Shown here in pieces: positions 33,572 through 44,600 of a stretch of DNA of 64,000 nt. Within the stretch, counting starts at the first letter, position 1; every line of letters starts with the position of its first letter. Origin of the DNA: Micractinium sp. NFX-FRZ (lineage: Eukaryota; Chlorophyta; Trebouxiophyceae; Chlorellales; Chlorellaceae); the NCBI GenBank assembly GCA_029339195.1, contig JAPTJF010000246.1, forward strand, positions 25,901-89,900, read 5' to 3'. Below the pieces are notes generated by a model that was not told where the DNA came from, searched no databases, and saw only the letters and a program-made list of their open reading frames with translations. A program made the translations under genes and the position numbers.

Positions 33572-36500
33572 TCACTGCCGCATCATCATGTTGCCGCCAC
33601 CGCCGTACTGCCCGCCATACTGCTGCCCCTGCCCCTGCTGCTGCTGCTGTTGCTGCTGGTGCTGGGGTTGCCCCATCATCATGTTCCCCTGCTGCATCTG
33701 GCCCATGCCCTGTTGCCCGCCCATGCCGCCGCCGCCCATCATCATGCCTGCCCCGCCTCCACCACCCATCAACATGCCCCCTCCGCCCGCCTGCTGCCCC
33801 TGCCCCAGCATGCCCGCCTGCTGCATCATCAGCTGCTGCTGCGGCTGCTGCCCCATCATGCCGCCGGCACCGCCAACCATAGAGAGGCCAGCAGTGTTGA
33901 GCCCCTGCTGTGCCTGCTGTGCCTGCTGCGCCTGCTGGGCCAACAGGAGCAGCTGCTGCTGGGCCAGCAGCAGCGCCGCTTGATCCACCACCATGCCACC
34001 CGGCATCATCACCTGCTGCTGTGGCTGCTGCTGCTGGCCCATGCCCATGCCACCGCCCTGCATCAGCATGCCGCCCGGCGCTTGCTGATGCTGCTGCTGC
34101 ATGCCCATGCCCTGCTGCAGTGCCGCCGCTATCTGCTGCATGCCCGCCATGCCGCCCATGCTGCCCATCTGCTGCTGGGGCTGCATCATCTGCTGCTGCG
34201 AGGTCATGCCCATGCCGCCGGTCCCCATGCCCATGCCGCCCATGCCGCCCTGCTGCTGCATGCCCATGCCCTGCGGCTGCGCCTGCATCATACCCTGCAT
34301 GCCCTGCCCCTGCATGCCCATGCCGCCCTGGACCATGCCGCCCGGCTGCTGCTGGGATGCCATCATGGCAGGACCGCCGCTGGGGCCGCCGTGCCGGGGC
34401 GCCTCCCAGCCGTCGCCACGGCTGGAGCGCTGGGGCGGGGCGTAATCGTCGTCGTAAGAGCCACCCCGCCCCATGGGCCCTGGGCCGTACGTGGGGCCGC
34501 GCCCGCCGCGCCGAGGCTCGTAGGGGCCGCCGCCGCTGGTGCGCTCCTCGCGATACCCGCCAGGGACACCAGGGCTGCGCCCGATGGCGGCGACACGGGC
34601 TGGGCCCGGGTGGAACGGCTCCCGCTCCCGCTCCCTCTCGCGTGACACTGGCCTGCCGAGTGGGCCCGCCGGGTGGTGCTGCGCCCGCGGGGCAACCTCC
34701 ATGCCGTACCCGCCCTTGCGCGGGGTGCCGCCGCCGCCGCCACCTGCCTCGCGCGCAGGCCCCTGCTCGCCCTCCCGGTGCTGCCGCTTTACGCCGCCGG
34801 CGGCAGCGTCAGCTCCCACCGCTGCCTCGCCCCGCTCGCGCTTCTCACCGCGCTGCTGTGCCTGCTGTGGTGCCTGCTGTGCCTTGCTGGAGCTGCGCCG
34901 CTTCAGGGCGGCGTCCACGTTGAACAAAAAGGGGAGGAAGCCGCCAGGTGGCGGGGCGTCCTGCTTCAGCAGCAGCTCCAGCTTGGAGGCGGCTTCGCTA
35001 AAGGCGTCGCGCACCTGCACGGCAGTGGAGAGGGAAAGGGCAGGCAGGCAGGCAGACAGGCAGGGTTAGAAAGGGGCAGGGGGCAGCAACCACAGCTTGG
35101 AGGGTGCTTTGCTGAAGGTGGGGCACGCACGCACCTGCAGGGCGAACGAGCGGGGCAGGCAGGCAACTGTGGGTAAGCGTGTTGGGCCATGGCTGTCTGG
35201 GGACAACCGTGCTGCAGGGGCTGTGCGGCCAGGGCTGCAGGGCGTGCTGTGTACATAGCAAGCAGCAGAGCTGGCTGAGTGCATGCATCCCACACCAAAG
35301 CACAGAGCCCGCTCAGCTCCCTGCCTCTGCACACCTGCCCCGCCCACGCCGGCCAGCTAGTCGGCCCCACCTGAATGATGCGGTTTGTGCCCACCGCCAC
35401 ATCACGCCCCGTCAGCGGGTCCTCCACACACAGCCGCGCCTGCGAGCGAGGCGCCCCCGCCAGCCCGCCCTCGCCGCGCGCCTGCGCCACTGCTGCCGCG
35501 GCACGCTGCGCCTCGCTGGCGGCGGCTGCGGCGGCTGCCACCGGCACTTCCTCCTTGGCTACCACACCGCCCTGCTTCACTGACACCGCTTGGTCCTGCA
35601 TGGGGCAATGGGGTAGACAGGGAAGGACAGGTGGGTGGGAAGGTGGCCAGGTGGGCTGCGTGGTGACATGCCCCCTTCCGGTGCAGCGTTGCTGCCACAT
35701 CGTGCAGATGCTGCATGCACGCATCCCCTGGTCACCAGGCTGATCTCGGTGTGTGCTGTACAGCGCCGTGCTGTGCCTGCTGTGGTGCATATGCCGTGCC
35801 ACGTCACCCAGAGGGCATGCGGCATGCACCCAAGCTCCGTTGCAGGCCCAACCTTCCCGCACTCCCGCCACTGTGCAATGCTGTACTGTCCCGCCTCACC
35901 ATGCCGCTCGCCTCCAAATCAACCATCAAACCCTTGAAACTCGCAAAACACATGACCCAACACAGTGCACACACGCTCACCTCCAAGTCAGACACGCATA
36001 GTCTAGTGGCTAGGTTACACGGCTCTCACCATGCCACACCATCAAAAACCTCAAAACTCCTTTAAAAAAAAAGAAAAGCATCAGCTGCTCCTCACCTCCA
36101 GGTCGAACACGCGCCCATAATACTTCAGGAAGCCCAGCAGCAGGTGGCCGGCGTTGGAGACGGGCAGCGCCGCCTTCTGCTGCTCCAGCAGCAGCGCCAG
36201 CGCCATCTGGCACAGGGACCAGGTGCTGCAGAGGAGGGGTGGAGGAGACATGGACTAGCAAGGGTGAGGGAGGCGGGCAGGTGTGTACAGAGCAGGGAAA
36301 AGGAGGCCAGCGCCGGCTGGCACAGGGACCGGGTGCTGCCGGCGGGGTGGGCAGGGGAAGGCTGAAGGATGAGGTCGGAAGGCGCAAGCGGGGGAGGCAA
36401 GCAAGTGTCAAGGTTGGCGAAGGGCCAGGCGGTGGGGCCACAGGAGTGCAGGGGGCTGCGGCGAGAGAAGCCAGGCCTGGACTGTCTAAAGGAGGCACCA

Positions 36501-39216
36501 CCGCCAGCAAGGCACACGCATTGCTAGCACCCCCCCTGCACGCCTCCATCACACACACAAGCCAGGCAAGCTTGACAAGCAGTGGGAGGGGCGGGCGCAC
36601 ACCTGAGGCCGCCGGTGGGCGCCTCCCCCAGCCGCTGCTCCGCCAGCAGCGCTTTGAGGGCCAGGCACAGCGGGCGCAGCACGGGGAAGGCGGCGCTCTG
36701 GCTGGCCAGCCATTCGGCGGCGCGCGGCCCCTCGTCTGCGGGGGCGGGGCGGGGCAGCAGTGAGGCAGGAGGAGCAGGTGAGCAGGACCGCCAGGTCACC
36801 TTGCAAAGCGCAGCGCTATGCCACGTGCAGGCGGTTTGCGTGCGGCCTTACACATTGCAAGGTAAGAGCGCCTCCTCTCCCCTGCTCCAAACCCAGACGA
36901 TTTGATGTGGAGCCTTGGCCCCTCCTTTGCTGGCAAACGAATTGCTGGCTGGCTGGCTAGCTTCGCTCTCCCACCCGCCTGCCCACCCACCACCTGCACC
37001 TTTACCTGAGCCCACCCACTTGCACCCCCATGCTCAGGCGCAGCACCCAGCCACACACCTGAATTGAAGGAGATGTCGAGGCGCACGCCCTCGGACCCCT
37101 CCGCCTTGATGATGGGCACACGGGCGTTGAACACAATGAAGGGGCGCTTGCGCACGGCATGCCCCTCCTGTCAGCAAGCAGCACCGGGGTGGGGTGGGTA
37201 GGGCGTGGGTCGGGGGCGCACGGCAGGGGAGCAGTGAGAGGGGGCGGGCAGCGGCGAAGCAGGCAGATCATTGGCAGGGCAGCAGGCACAAGCTGGCAGG
37301 CGGGGGCAGCGCCAGCGCAGCTCATGCCGCCAGGCGGAGGGGCATGCAGGCAGGCAGGCGGCAGCCAGCAGCCAGCAGCCCTCCAGCAGAGCAACGATGT
37401 GTGCGCAGCTGGAGGGAAGCTGTTGTGTGCAGCTGCTGTGTGCAGGCAGCCCTGCACCCACCTGCAGCTTGGAGCTGAGCCGCTTGAGGAGGGGGCCCAG
37501 CAGCTCCCGCTGCTCAGAGGTGAAGCCTGGAGGAGGGAGGGAGAGGGAGGGGACGACAGCAACATGACGACGACACACGGGCCAGGGCCGGGGGTGGGAG
37601 TGGAGTGGGCAGGCACGCGGCGGAGGAACACCAGCGAAGGAGGCGTTGCATGAGGAGCCAGGGCAGGTACACCAGTTGCAGTGAGTTGCTGACACACAAC
37701 TAGCACAAGCCTCGTGCCTGGTCACCGTCAAGCCTCACCTCCTCCGCGTGCAATGGGCGTCATCACCCCCGTCACCACCACATCCAGGTCGGCGCCCGGC
37801 AGGCTGACGCCGTGCACAAAGGAGCCAAAGGCGCGCGCGGCGCGGCGGGGCGCCGTGGGGAAGGCTGCAGGGGGGCGGGCAGGGCAGGGGAGGACAGGGC
37901 CGGGCCGGGCCGGGCGGAGCAGGGTAGGGCGGGCAAGTGAGCGGTGGTTTCAAGTGGGTCCGAAGAAGTTCCACCGACACGCGTGTGAAAGCGAGGGTGG
38001 ATAGGCAGAGGTGCAGCACAGGCAGCAGGCCACAAGCAAGCTCAAGAGCTGAGCTTCATTGGAGGGATGCCACATAGGACAGGCAGTACAGCTGGCAGCC
38101 CACCTGCGTCACACGCCTGCTTGACGGCCTCGAGGGCCGCCTGCCGCCGCCGCCGCTCCCCGGCGGTCAGCGCCGCCTGCATGTGCAGCAGCCAAGGGCA
38201 AGGGAGAGGCAGGCAGGCAGGCAGATTGTAGGGTTTCTTGTGCAGCATCCAGGGCAGGGGATGGGCAGGCATGCGGGTGGAACAACCGTCGGTCAGAGGC
38301 AGCCAGACCCAGCTGCGCCACCAGCACTGGCAGGGTGGGAGGCAGGCAGGGCCGGGGTTTGACGCAGCAGCACAGGCATCAAACTCGCACTTCAGGGGGA
38401 GCGCTGACCGTGCACAGCGCACAGGGCACAGCCAGCAGTCAGCCGCCGGCCAGCCCCACCCGCCGACCTGCCTTCCCGGCACCCGCCGCCACCTCTTCCC
38501 ACGGAGCCCAAACGACCGCAAGTCACGCAGCACATGCCCCCATTTCTCCGCCCACCTCCACCTCCATTGAGCAAATCACCGCAACCAGCCAGTCCCGCTT
38601 CTCCACCCACCTCCTCTGCAAACGCCGCCAGCTCCTCGTGCAGCGCCTGCAGGTTGCGCTGCGCCGCGCTGGGGGGGCCCTGCGCCGGCGCCACTGGCAG
38701 CGGTGCCGGCAGCGGTGCAGGCTTGGGCGCGTCCCCAGCTGCCGCCGGCTTGCCTGGCTCTGCTGCTGCCGCCTGGGCCTGGCCAGTAATGGGAGCGCCT
38801 GCAGCATCCTCAGCCTTGACCGCAGCTGCCGGCTCCGCTGCTGCCTTGGCTTCAGCTGCTGCCGCTGCCGGCACCGCCACTGCCGGCTCGGTAGCCGGCT
38901 CCACTGCTGCTGCAGGCTCCGTGCCCTGCTCAACCTTCACTGCCACTGTGTCCACCGCCACTGCCGCCGTCTCCGCTGGCCCTGCAGTCTGCTCTGGCGC
39001 CCCAGCTGCTGCTGCTGCAGGCGCTGCAGTGCCGCCTCCCTCTGCTCCACCTGCCTCGGCCGGTGCCTCAGCCGCAGCACCAGCCTCCGCTGCAGCTCCT
39101 GCACCGTTGGCTGCTGCCTGCTCCTCCCCAGCCGCCGCTGCCGCTGCAGGGGCCTCGGTGGTGGCCTCAGTGGCGGGCGCAGGCTCCGCCACAACCTGCT
39201 GCTCCTGCTCTGACAT
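33572..39216 (-). CDS. TRF4/TENT4-type non-canonical poly(A) polymerase
   Basis: Nine exons: 39216-38611, 38176-38104, 37864-37739, 37526-37462, 37167-37059, 36735-36603, 36225-36096, 35595-35371, 35014-33572; 969 aa. In relatives (TRF4/5, PAPD5/7) the enzyme adds short 3' tails to nuclear RNAs and directs them to the exosome. Residues 1-202 are Ala/Glu/Pro-rich and probably disordered. The nucleotidyltransferase core shows FGSFVHGVSLPGADLDVVV with D252 and D254, and the third catalytic Asp at D321 (VRLDISFN). The central and PAP-associated domain follows: RPLCLALKALL, APTGGLSTWSL, LLGFLKYYGRVFDLE, and VEDPLTGRDVA near residue 475. From ~490 to the end is a long basic then Met/Gln/Gly-rich tail. 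Two introns carry copies of neighbouring exon starts. Only 114 bp separates it from the GNAT stop. Confidence 0.85.
34979..35137 (-). repeat. Duplicated last-exon start in TENT4 gene
   Basis: The 5' edge of the last exon with its acceptor (about 34979-35022) is echoed at about 35093-35137 in the upstream intron, offset 114 bp. Shared blocks include CAGCTTGGAGG, GCTTNGCT and GCACCTGCA on the plus strand; the copy has several substitutions. Confidence 0.75.
36207..36345 (-). repeat. Duplicated exon-7 start in TENT4 gene
   Basis: The start of exon 7 (36207-36228, plus-strand text CTGGCACAGGGACCAGGTGC) reappears at 36317-36338 in the intron just upstream, offset 110 bp. The acceptor CTGCAG on the plus strand is CTGCCG in the copy, so the copied splice site is probably inactive. 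Confidence 0.85.
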
Positions 39217-39330
39217 GCCTGCTCACAGCCTGCTACTACTGCCGCTGCCGCTGCTGCCGCTGCTTAAACCCTGCACTGCCCGGCTGCTTGCTTCTAGCTG
39301 TTCCAGCTGGTGCGCTCTGCTCTGCTCTGC

Positions 39331-40792
39331 TCAGTTGCTGCTGTCCAGGTCCAGGCGCATCTTGTGGGCGTGCCGGCCGACGCAGTAATAGTCCTGCCGC
39401 GTTGGGAGGGGGGGACAAGGGGGAGGGAGCAGGGGCGTGTGAGGCAGGTCGGACGGGATAGTGAGCTAGAGCAGCCCAGGAGTTGTCTGGGCGAGCAGGC
39501 AGGAAGGCAAGCAGGCAGGCCAGCGGGAGGGCAAGGTGTGCAGGCAAGGAACAGCGCCCCTTCCGATTCTGCCACTGCGGCACGCACATTCCTAGCTGGC
39601 ACAGCGGCGGCAGCGTGCACGACCACGTGCAGCTGGCCCCCTGCCCATGACGCATTACCCGGAACCACCCACCCGGCCACCCGCTTCCCCTGCCTCACCT
39701 CCAGCAGCGGCTCAATCTCATGCACCATCCCACCCTCACGCACCCGCCCCTCGCATCACCCCTCCGCCTCACTCACTCACCCGCCCACTCTCCCTGCCTG
39801 CCCCCGCGTCAGGCAGCGCCTGCCCCCCTTCATGCCCCACCCACCCCACCCCCACAGGCTCTCACCTCCAGCAGCGCCTCACTCTCAAAACCCTCTCCCC
39901 GGTACAGCCCCAGCGCTGGCGCGTTGTCTGCGTCCACGTGCAGGCTCACAGAGGCGACCCGGCGCTCAGCGTGCGCAGCACCCACAGCGGCACGGACGAG
40001 CGCGCGTGCAATGCCTTGGCGGCGCCACTCGGTGGCGACAGCTAGCTTGGAGATGTGGGCGTTCAGGCCGGTGGTGGTGAAGATGATGTAACCGACGACG
40101 CACAACTCAGCTGGGTGGGGCACCGGCAGGCCAGGCTTGGCAGCACTGCTGCCGCGCTGCTGCTGCTGCTGCTGGATGCGGGCGACGGCGGGGGCAGGCG
40201 GCGCTAAACCGGTGGCCTGCTCGGCAGGCGCCTCAGCGTACAGAAGGAATGTGTTGCGCCGCTGCGTCTCCTTGACCAGCAGGTCTGCATGTAGCAGTGG
40301 AAAGGCGTGTGCGGAGCAGCTGAGAGGCGGGAGTTCTGGAGAACACAGCCTGCCGCCGCTGGCCGCCGCCGCCATTGCCAGACCGCCAGCGGCGCTATGC
40401 CTCACCTCCCCAGTTGTCCGCTTTCTTGAACAGCCGCTTCTCCAGTGACAGCAGCTGTGCGAGCACCGCTTGATCGCCCTTGGGGCTCAGCCGCCGTATG
40501 GCGCAGCGGCAGGATGCAGCCTGCGAGAGGGAGGAGTCAGGCGTGCACCGATCGGGGGTCGGACCTGTGCTCCCGGTACATTTTGGCTTACCGCTCACAT
40601 TGAGCAGTGAGCACCGCAACGCTGCAAAAAAGTCAGTCTCAGCAGTCCTCCTTGTACACTTGCCCGCACCTCTTTTGCCACTCCAGCAGGGGCAGAGATG
40701 CGCACCATGCGTCTACGACAGAGCGGGGCGCCGATGGAGCGCCGGGAAAGTGGGTTGGGCAGCGCCGCTTTCCAGCTCCCGCCCCGCGGCAT
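39331..40792 (-). CDS. GNAT N-acetyltransferase, RimI/NAA50-like
   Basis: Four exons: 40792-40670, 40520-40406, 40284-39866, 39393-39331; 239 aa. An in-frame ATG at 40843 would add 17 residues. GNAT enzymes transfer acetyl from acetyl-CoA to amines; the closing motifs suggest a protein N-terminal acetyltransferase. Evidence: opening strand IRRLSPKGDQAVLAQLLSLE; the strand, CoA P-loop and helix HISKLAVATEWRRQGIARALV (RRQGIA being the Q/R-x-x-G-x-A motif); SVSLHVDADNAPALGLYRGEGF with the Asn and Tyr typical of the family; and DYYCVGRHAHKMRLDL at the C-terminus. The basic, Ser/Arg-rich N-terminus may target an organelle. A poly-Gln insert sits before the catalytic half. The substrate cannot be told. 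Confidence 0.78.
39694..39891 (-). repeat. Duplicated exon-3 end and donor in GNAT gene
   Basis: The exon-3 end with its GTGAG donor (39861-39889) is repeated with changes at 39694-39722 in the following intron, offset 167 bp. Both copies keep GAG followed by GTGAG on the minus strand. Confidence 0.8.
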
Positions 40793-41671
40793 GCCGCCGT
40801 GCGAAAACCAGTGAGGCAGACTTATTACACACAATAAACCCATGCCAGAGCCTGGAAGATACTTATCAGCTTACTAAGATGCTGGTAGCATGCAGAGCTC
40901 TCTCCTTGATGGTGCCCACCTCCAACCCACTTGCCACTGCTGGACCGTGCTGACCGTGCCAATACTTCCTCCGTTTGTGTGCAGCACTCCCGGACAAATC
41001 CCGTGATCCTACGCAGCTTTCTATGCAAATGTGCATATATCCCAGGCGAATAACCCTATCTGAATTGCGCAGGCACTGGTTTGACTTGAGATGCAGAAGA
41101 CGTGTACAAGGTGCTGCTGGGGGGATCGAGCGTGGTGAACCGCATCGCCGCGCACCTTGCTCAAACCTCCCATTACTGAGCCCCGGTTCGAGTTCCCACC
41201 GCTCCCTGGTTGCTGATGCCCATGCACTGCATACTTGGCACGCACGGATGCAGCCTGGCCAAATTGCACACGAGCGCTGGGTGGCCATGGTCCAGGACGG
41301 TGACGGTTTCGGTGGTACCTGGTGGTTTAAACCTTCATCATAACCTGGGGACACACCTTGCACGCTGTCTGGCTGTCCATGCCTGAGGCTGAGGAGTGTC
41401 CGACAGCTGGCAGCGGGCGCACCTGGTGCATTTCCACTCCGGCTGCTAGCTAGGTCACTTGACCGCACTAATGAGCCTCCGAGGCTGCACTGTGGGTTGT
41501 GGCGCCCTACCACTGTGCAAGGAGCCCGCTGCTGCACAATCACAAGAGCTTGTGATTGTCCAGCTCTGACGTGGACGCGGCATTTTTGGTTTGCCTGCCA
41601 AAGGGCAGTCACAAATCTCCGAGAAGCAGGCATACATCACGCAAGACAATAGGAGGCATCGAGCGGCAGCC
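40793..41671. promoter_or_regulatory. Divergent spacer between GNAT and GH16 genes
   Basis: An 879-bp gap between divergent starts, expected to hold both promoters. It contains a small palindrome at 41022-41037 (TATGCA, 4-nt spacer, TGCATA). The frames in it show no domain or splice support. Confidence 0.4.
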
Positions 41672-44600
41672 ATGCGCCTGCCTTGTAAGCTTGAGCGGAT
41701 CGGTTGCCGCGTCGCAAGCTCATGCTCTAAGAGCGGGCCGTACTGCTGTCAATGGTGTCCCTGAAATCGTAAAGCAGCAGTACGCCAGCCCCGCCGCCTT
41801 GCCGCTCGCTCCTGCCGCCGCCGCCACCACCCTTCCTGGGCCCCGTGCCCTGCCGCCATTGCCGCCGCTCACCACTCAGCGCTGCCACGTACCACCGCCT
41901 GCCTGCCTGCCTGCCTATGTAGCAGGCGCTGCAGCGCTACTGCTGGCGCTGCTGCTGTTCGCCGGTAGTGCCGCCGCGGCGCAGGGCCCCACCGGCGGCG
42001 CCGCAGCCCAGGGCTCCTGTGCTGCACAGCTGGCGGCCGCTGCCCCGTCTGCCACCACTGAGTTTATCGACCCAGACACACCAGACTCCGCCTGCATCCT
42101 CCCGCTGTGCACTGGCAACAACTACGGCGCGTGCCACCCACCCGCTGCCGGCGCACAGCGCAACCTGCAGGCGCGTTCCCCGCCTCGCCCGCCCGCCTGC
42201 GCACTTTGTGCTGCCCTGCCGTGCCCGTGCCTGTGCACACGGCTTATGCACAACATGCGGTGCCTGGCTCGGAGGCAGGTGCCGCTCCACTGTCGCTACC
42301 ACAAGCTGCACCCAAGCTTACTCACCAGCCTGCGGACTGTGCCTAAGATGAGCCCCGCCGTGCCTGCCGCGCTACCAACCAAACCTTTGTTGCTCCGACC
42401 CAATTAGTCGGAGCAACTTCCCTGCACCTGCCCTCCCCCCCCTAACAGCTGGTATCCAACAATGAGCCCTCTCCTGAAACGCTGCCCTTGTGAATTTCCC
42501 TGGCTCACACCCCCCTCCCCCACCCGCAGCTGGTGTTCAGCGACGAGTTCAACGCAGCGGGGCGGTCGCTGGGGGTGGAGGCGGGAGACCCGCGCTGGAC
42601 CGCCGACAACCTGTGGTGCGTGCTGTGCTGGCGGGCGCCAGCTGGCGGGCGCCTGCAGCGGTGGCACAGCCGCAGGTGCTGGCTGCTGGGAGGGTGCTGC
42701 GAACCTGCTCGCCTGGCTGCTCGCCTATCATCCGATGCCGGCATGCCCTCTCCCCCCTGCCTGGCCTGCAGGTATGCGGGCACCGAGGACATGGAGGTGT
42801 ACCGCTCAGAGCAGGTGTGCTGTACCGCCTGCAGCGCTGCGCTGTGTTGCTGCAGCGCTGTTTAATGAATGAATGAATGAATGACTGCCTGCAGGGGCTG
42901 TAATGGTAATGCATGTACTGACAACCGTGGGGAATGGGGAGAGAGTCGGTTTACTGCGCTGAGCAGGCGGTTGGGGTGCAACGTGGTGCAGCGCCTGCAG
43001 GGCTGTGGGCACGGTAGCGCCTGATTGTAGGGAGCTGGGAGGGAGAGGGCGGACTGCTCGCAGAGTGGGTGTGATTGCATGTCCCTCTGTGTGCGTCCTG
43101 CGCTGCCACCCTCAACTTGACATTGTTGTCATGGCTGTGCGACTGTGCAGGTCACCACCGCTGGCGGCGCCGCCGTGATCACCATGGAGAAGGGGGAGGC
43201 CTCGGGGCCTGTGCAGCGAGACAACGGTGCGCATGGGCTGGGGGTGCTGTGGTGGCCAGCATTTGTTGTTGGAGTGGTGATGGGGGCAGGCTGGGGCCTG
43301 GCAGGTCCGAGCACAGCGATGCACGTGTTTGTCTTGCAGAGAGCCACGCGATCCAGGGCCTGCAGTGCCGTGCATCTGTGGCGCCCCACAGCAGCCTGTT
43401 GTTTAGCGTGATCAATATTGGTCAGTCACTGCAAGCTGTGCTCCTCTCTGCCTGCAGGCACCGTGTGGAACGTGACCAAGGACTACAAGAGCGGCTTCTT
43501 CTCCTCGTGGAACAAGTGAGCTCTGGGGAGGGGCAAACTGTGCCGTGCCGTGCCGTGCCATGCTGTGCTGTGCCGTGCCGTGTCGTCACTGTGCTGTGCC
43601 CTTATGCCTTGGCATGGCATGCAGCGCAAGGGGAACTGACGTCCTCCCAGACCCACCCCCTCCATTCACCCGCGACCACGCACCCTCACCCCTGCTGCCA
43701 ACCCCCCTCACCCCTGCTGCCACCCTACCTCCCCCACCCCCCAGGTTCTGCTTCACCGGAGGCTACCTGGAGGCGGCGCTGTGGTTCCCCGGGGACGACT
43801 ACATCTCCGGCTTCTGTGAGCAGGGTGGGGGCAGGGCGCAGAAAGGGCTGAGGACGCCCAGCTGTCGAGGGTGTGGCAGGAAGGGCGGAGAGCGGGAGGG
43901 GCTTGAGCGGGGATGGCTACATATCTGGCCTCGGTGAGTGGGAAGCATAAACAGCTGAGGAGGCCCAGCTGCGTAGGGGTGAGAACAGCTGGCAGGCAGG
44001 CTGGAGGGGGCCTTGTGGGATGCATACACAGTCACATCTGCGGCTTCTGTGAGTGGGAAGCGTGGAGGGGTGGCCATGGAGGGGCGCCGCCTACCTGCCT
44101 GCCTGCTGGGAACCTACTCGTCGGTCAGCGCCCAGCCTCCTGCCAGTCACTCTGCCCAGCAAGAGTGCCCTGCCACATGGCAATCAATTTGCCAGCCTGC
44201 GCTGATCCTGCCCAGCGACGGCGAACAACCGGCGCCTGCCCACCACCTGTGCACCGTCATGTCTTGGGGCCTTGACCTGCTGCGCTGCGCTGCGCTGAGC
44301 TGGGCAACGTGCTGCCCCCCAGGCACTACCTGCATGCTCACGCGCTACCCTTGCTCTGCCCCGCACTGTGTGTGGCGTCTAATGCTGCAGGGCCGGCGTT
44401 CTGGCTCATGGTGCGTGGGAGGGAGCATGGGTGGCCAGTGGGGTGGGGCTGACGGTCAATGGCAGGAGGAGGGGAGGCCAGCCACTCGAACGGCATGGGA
44501 GTGTGTGTGCCGTGGAGCAGGTGAGATCAGAGCATCGGGCGCATGTTTGACTGCCTGCTGTGCCAGGTTCGTGGTCGCCTGCTAACCCCCGCGTCGCTCC

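Noticed and set aside
33524..34645. 373-aa plus-strand His/Leu/Ala-rich open frame
   Set aside because: Antisense to the repetitive tail exon of the TENT4 gene.
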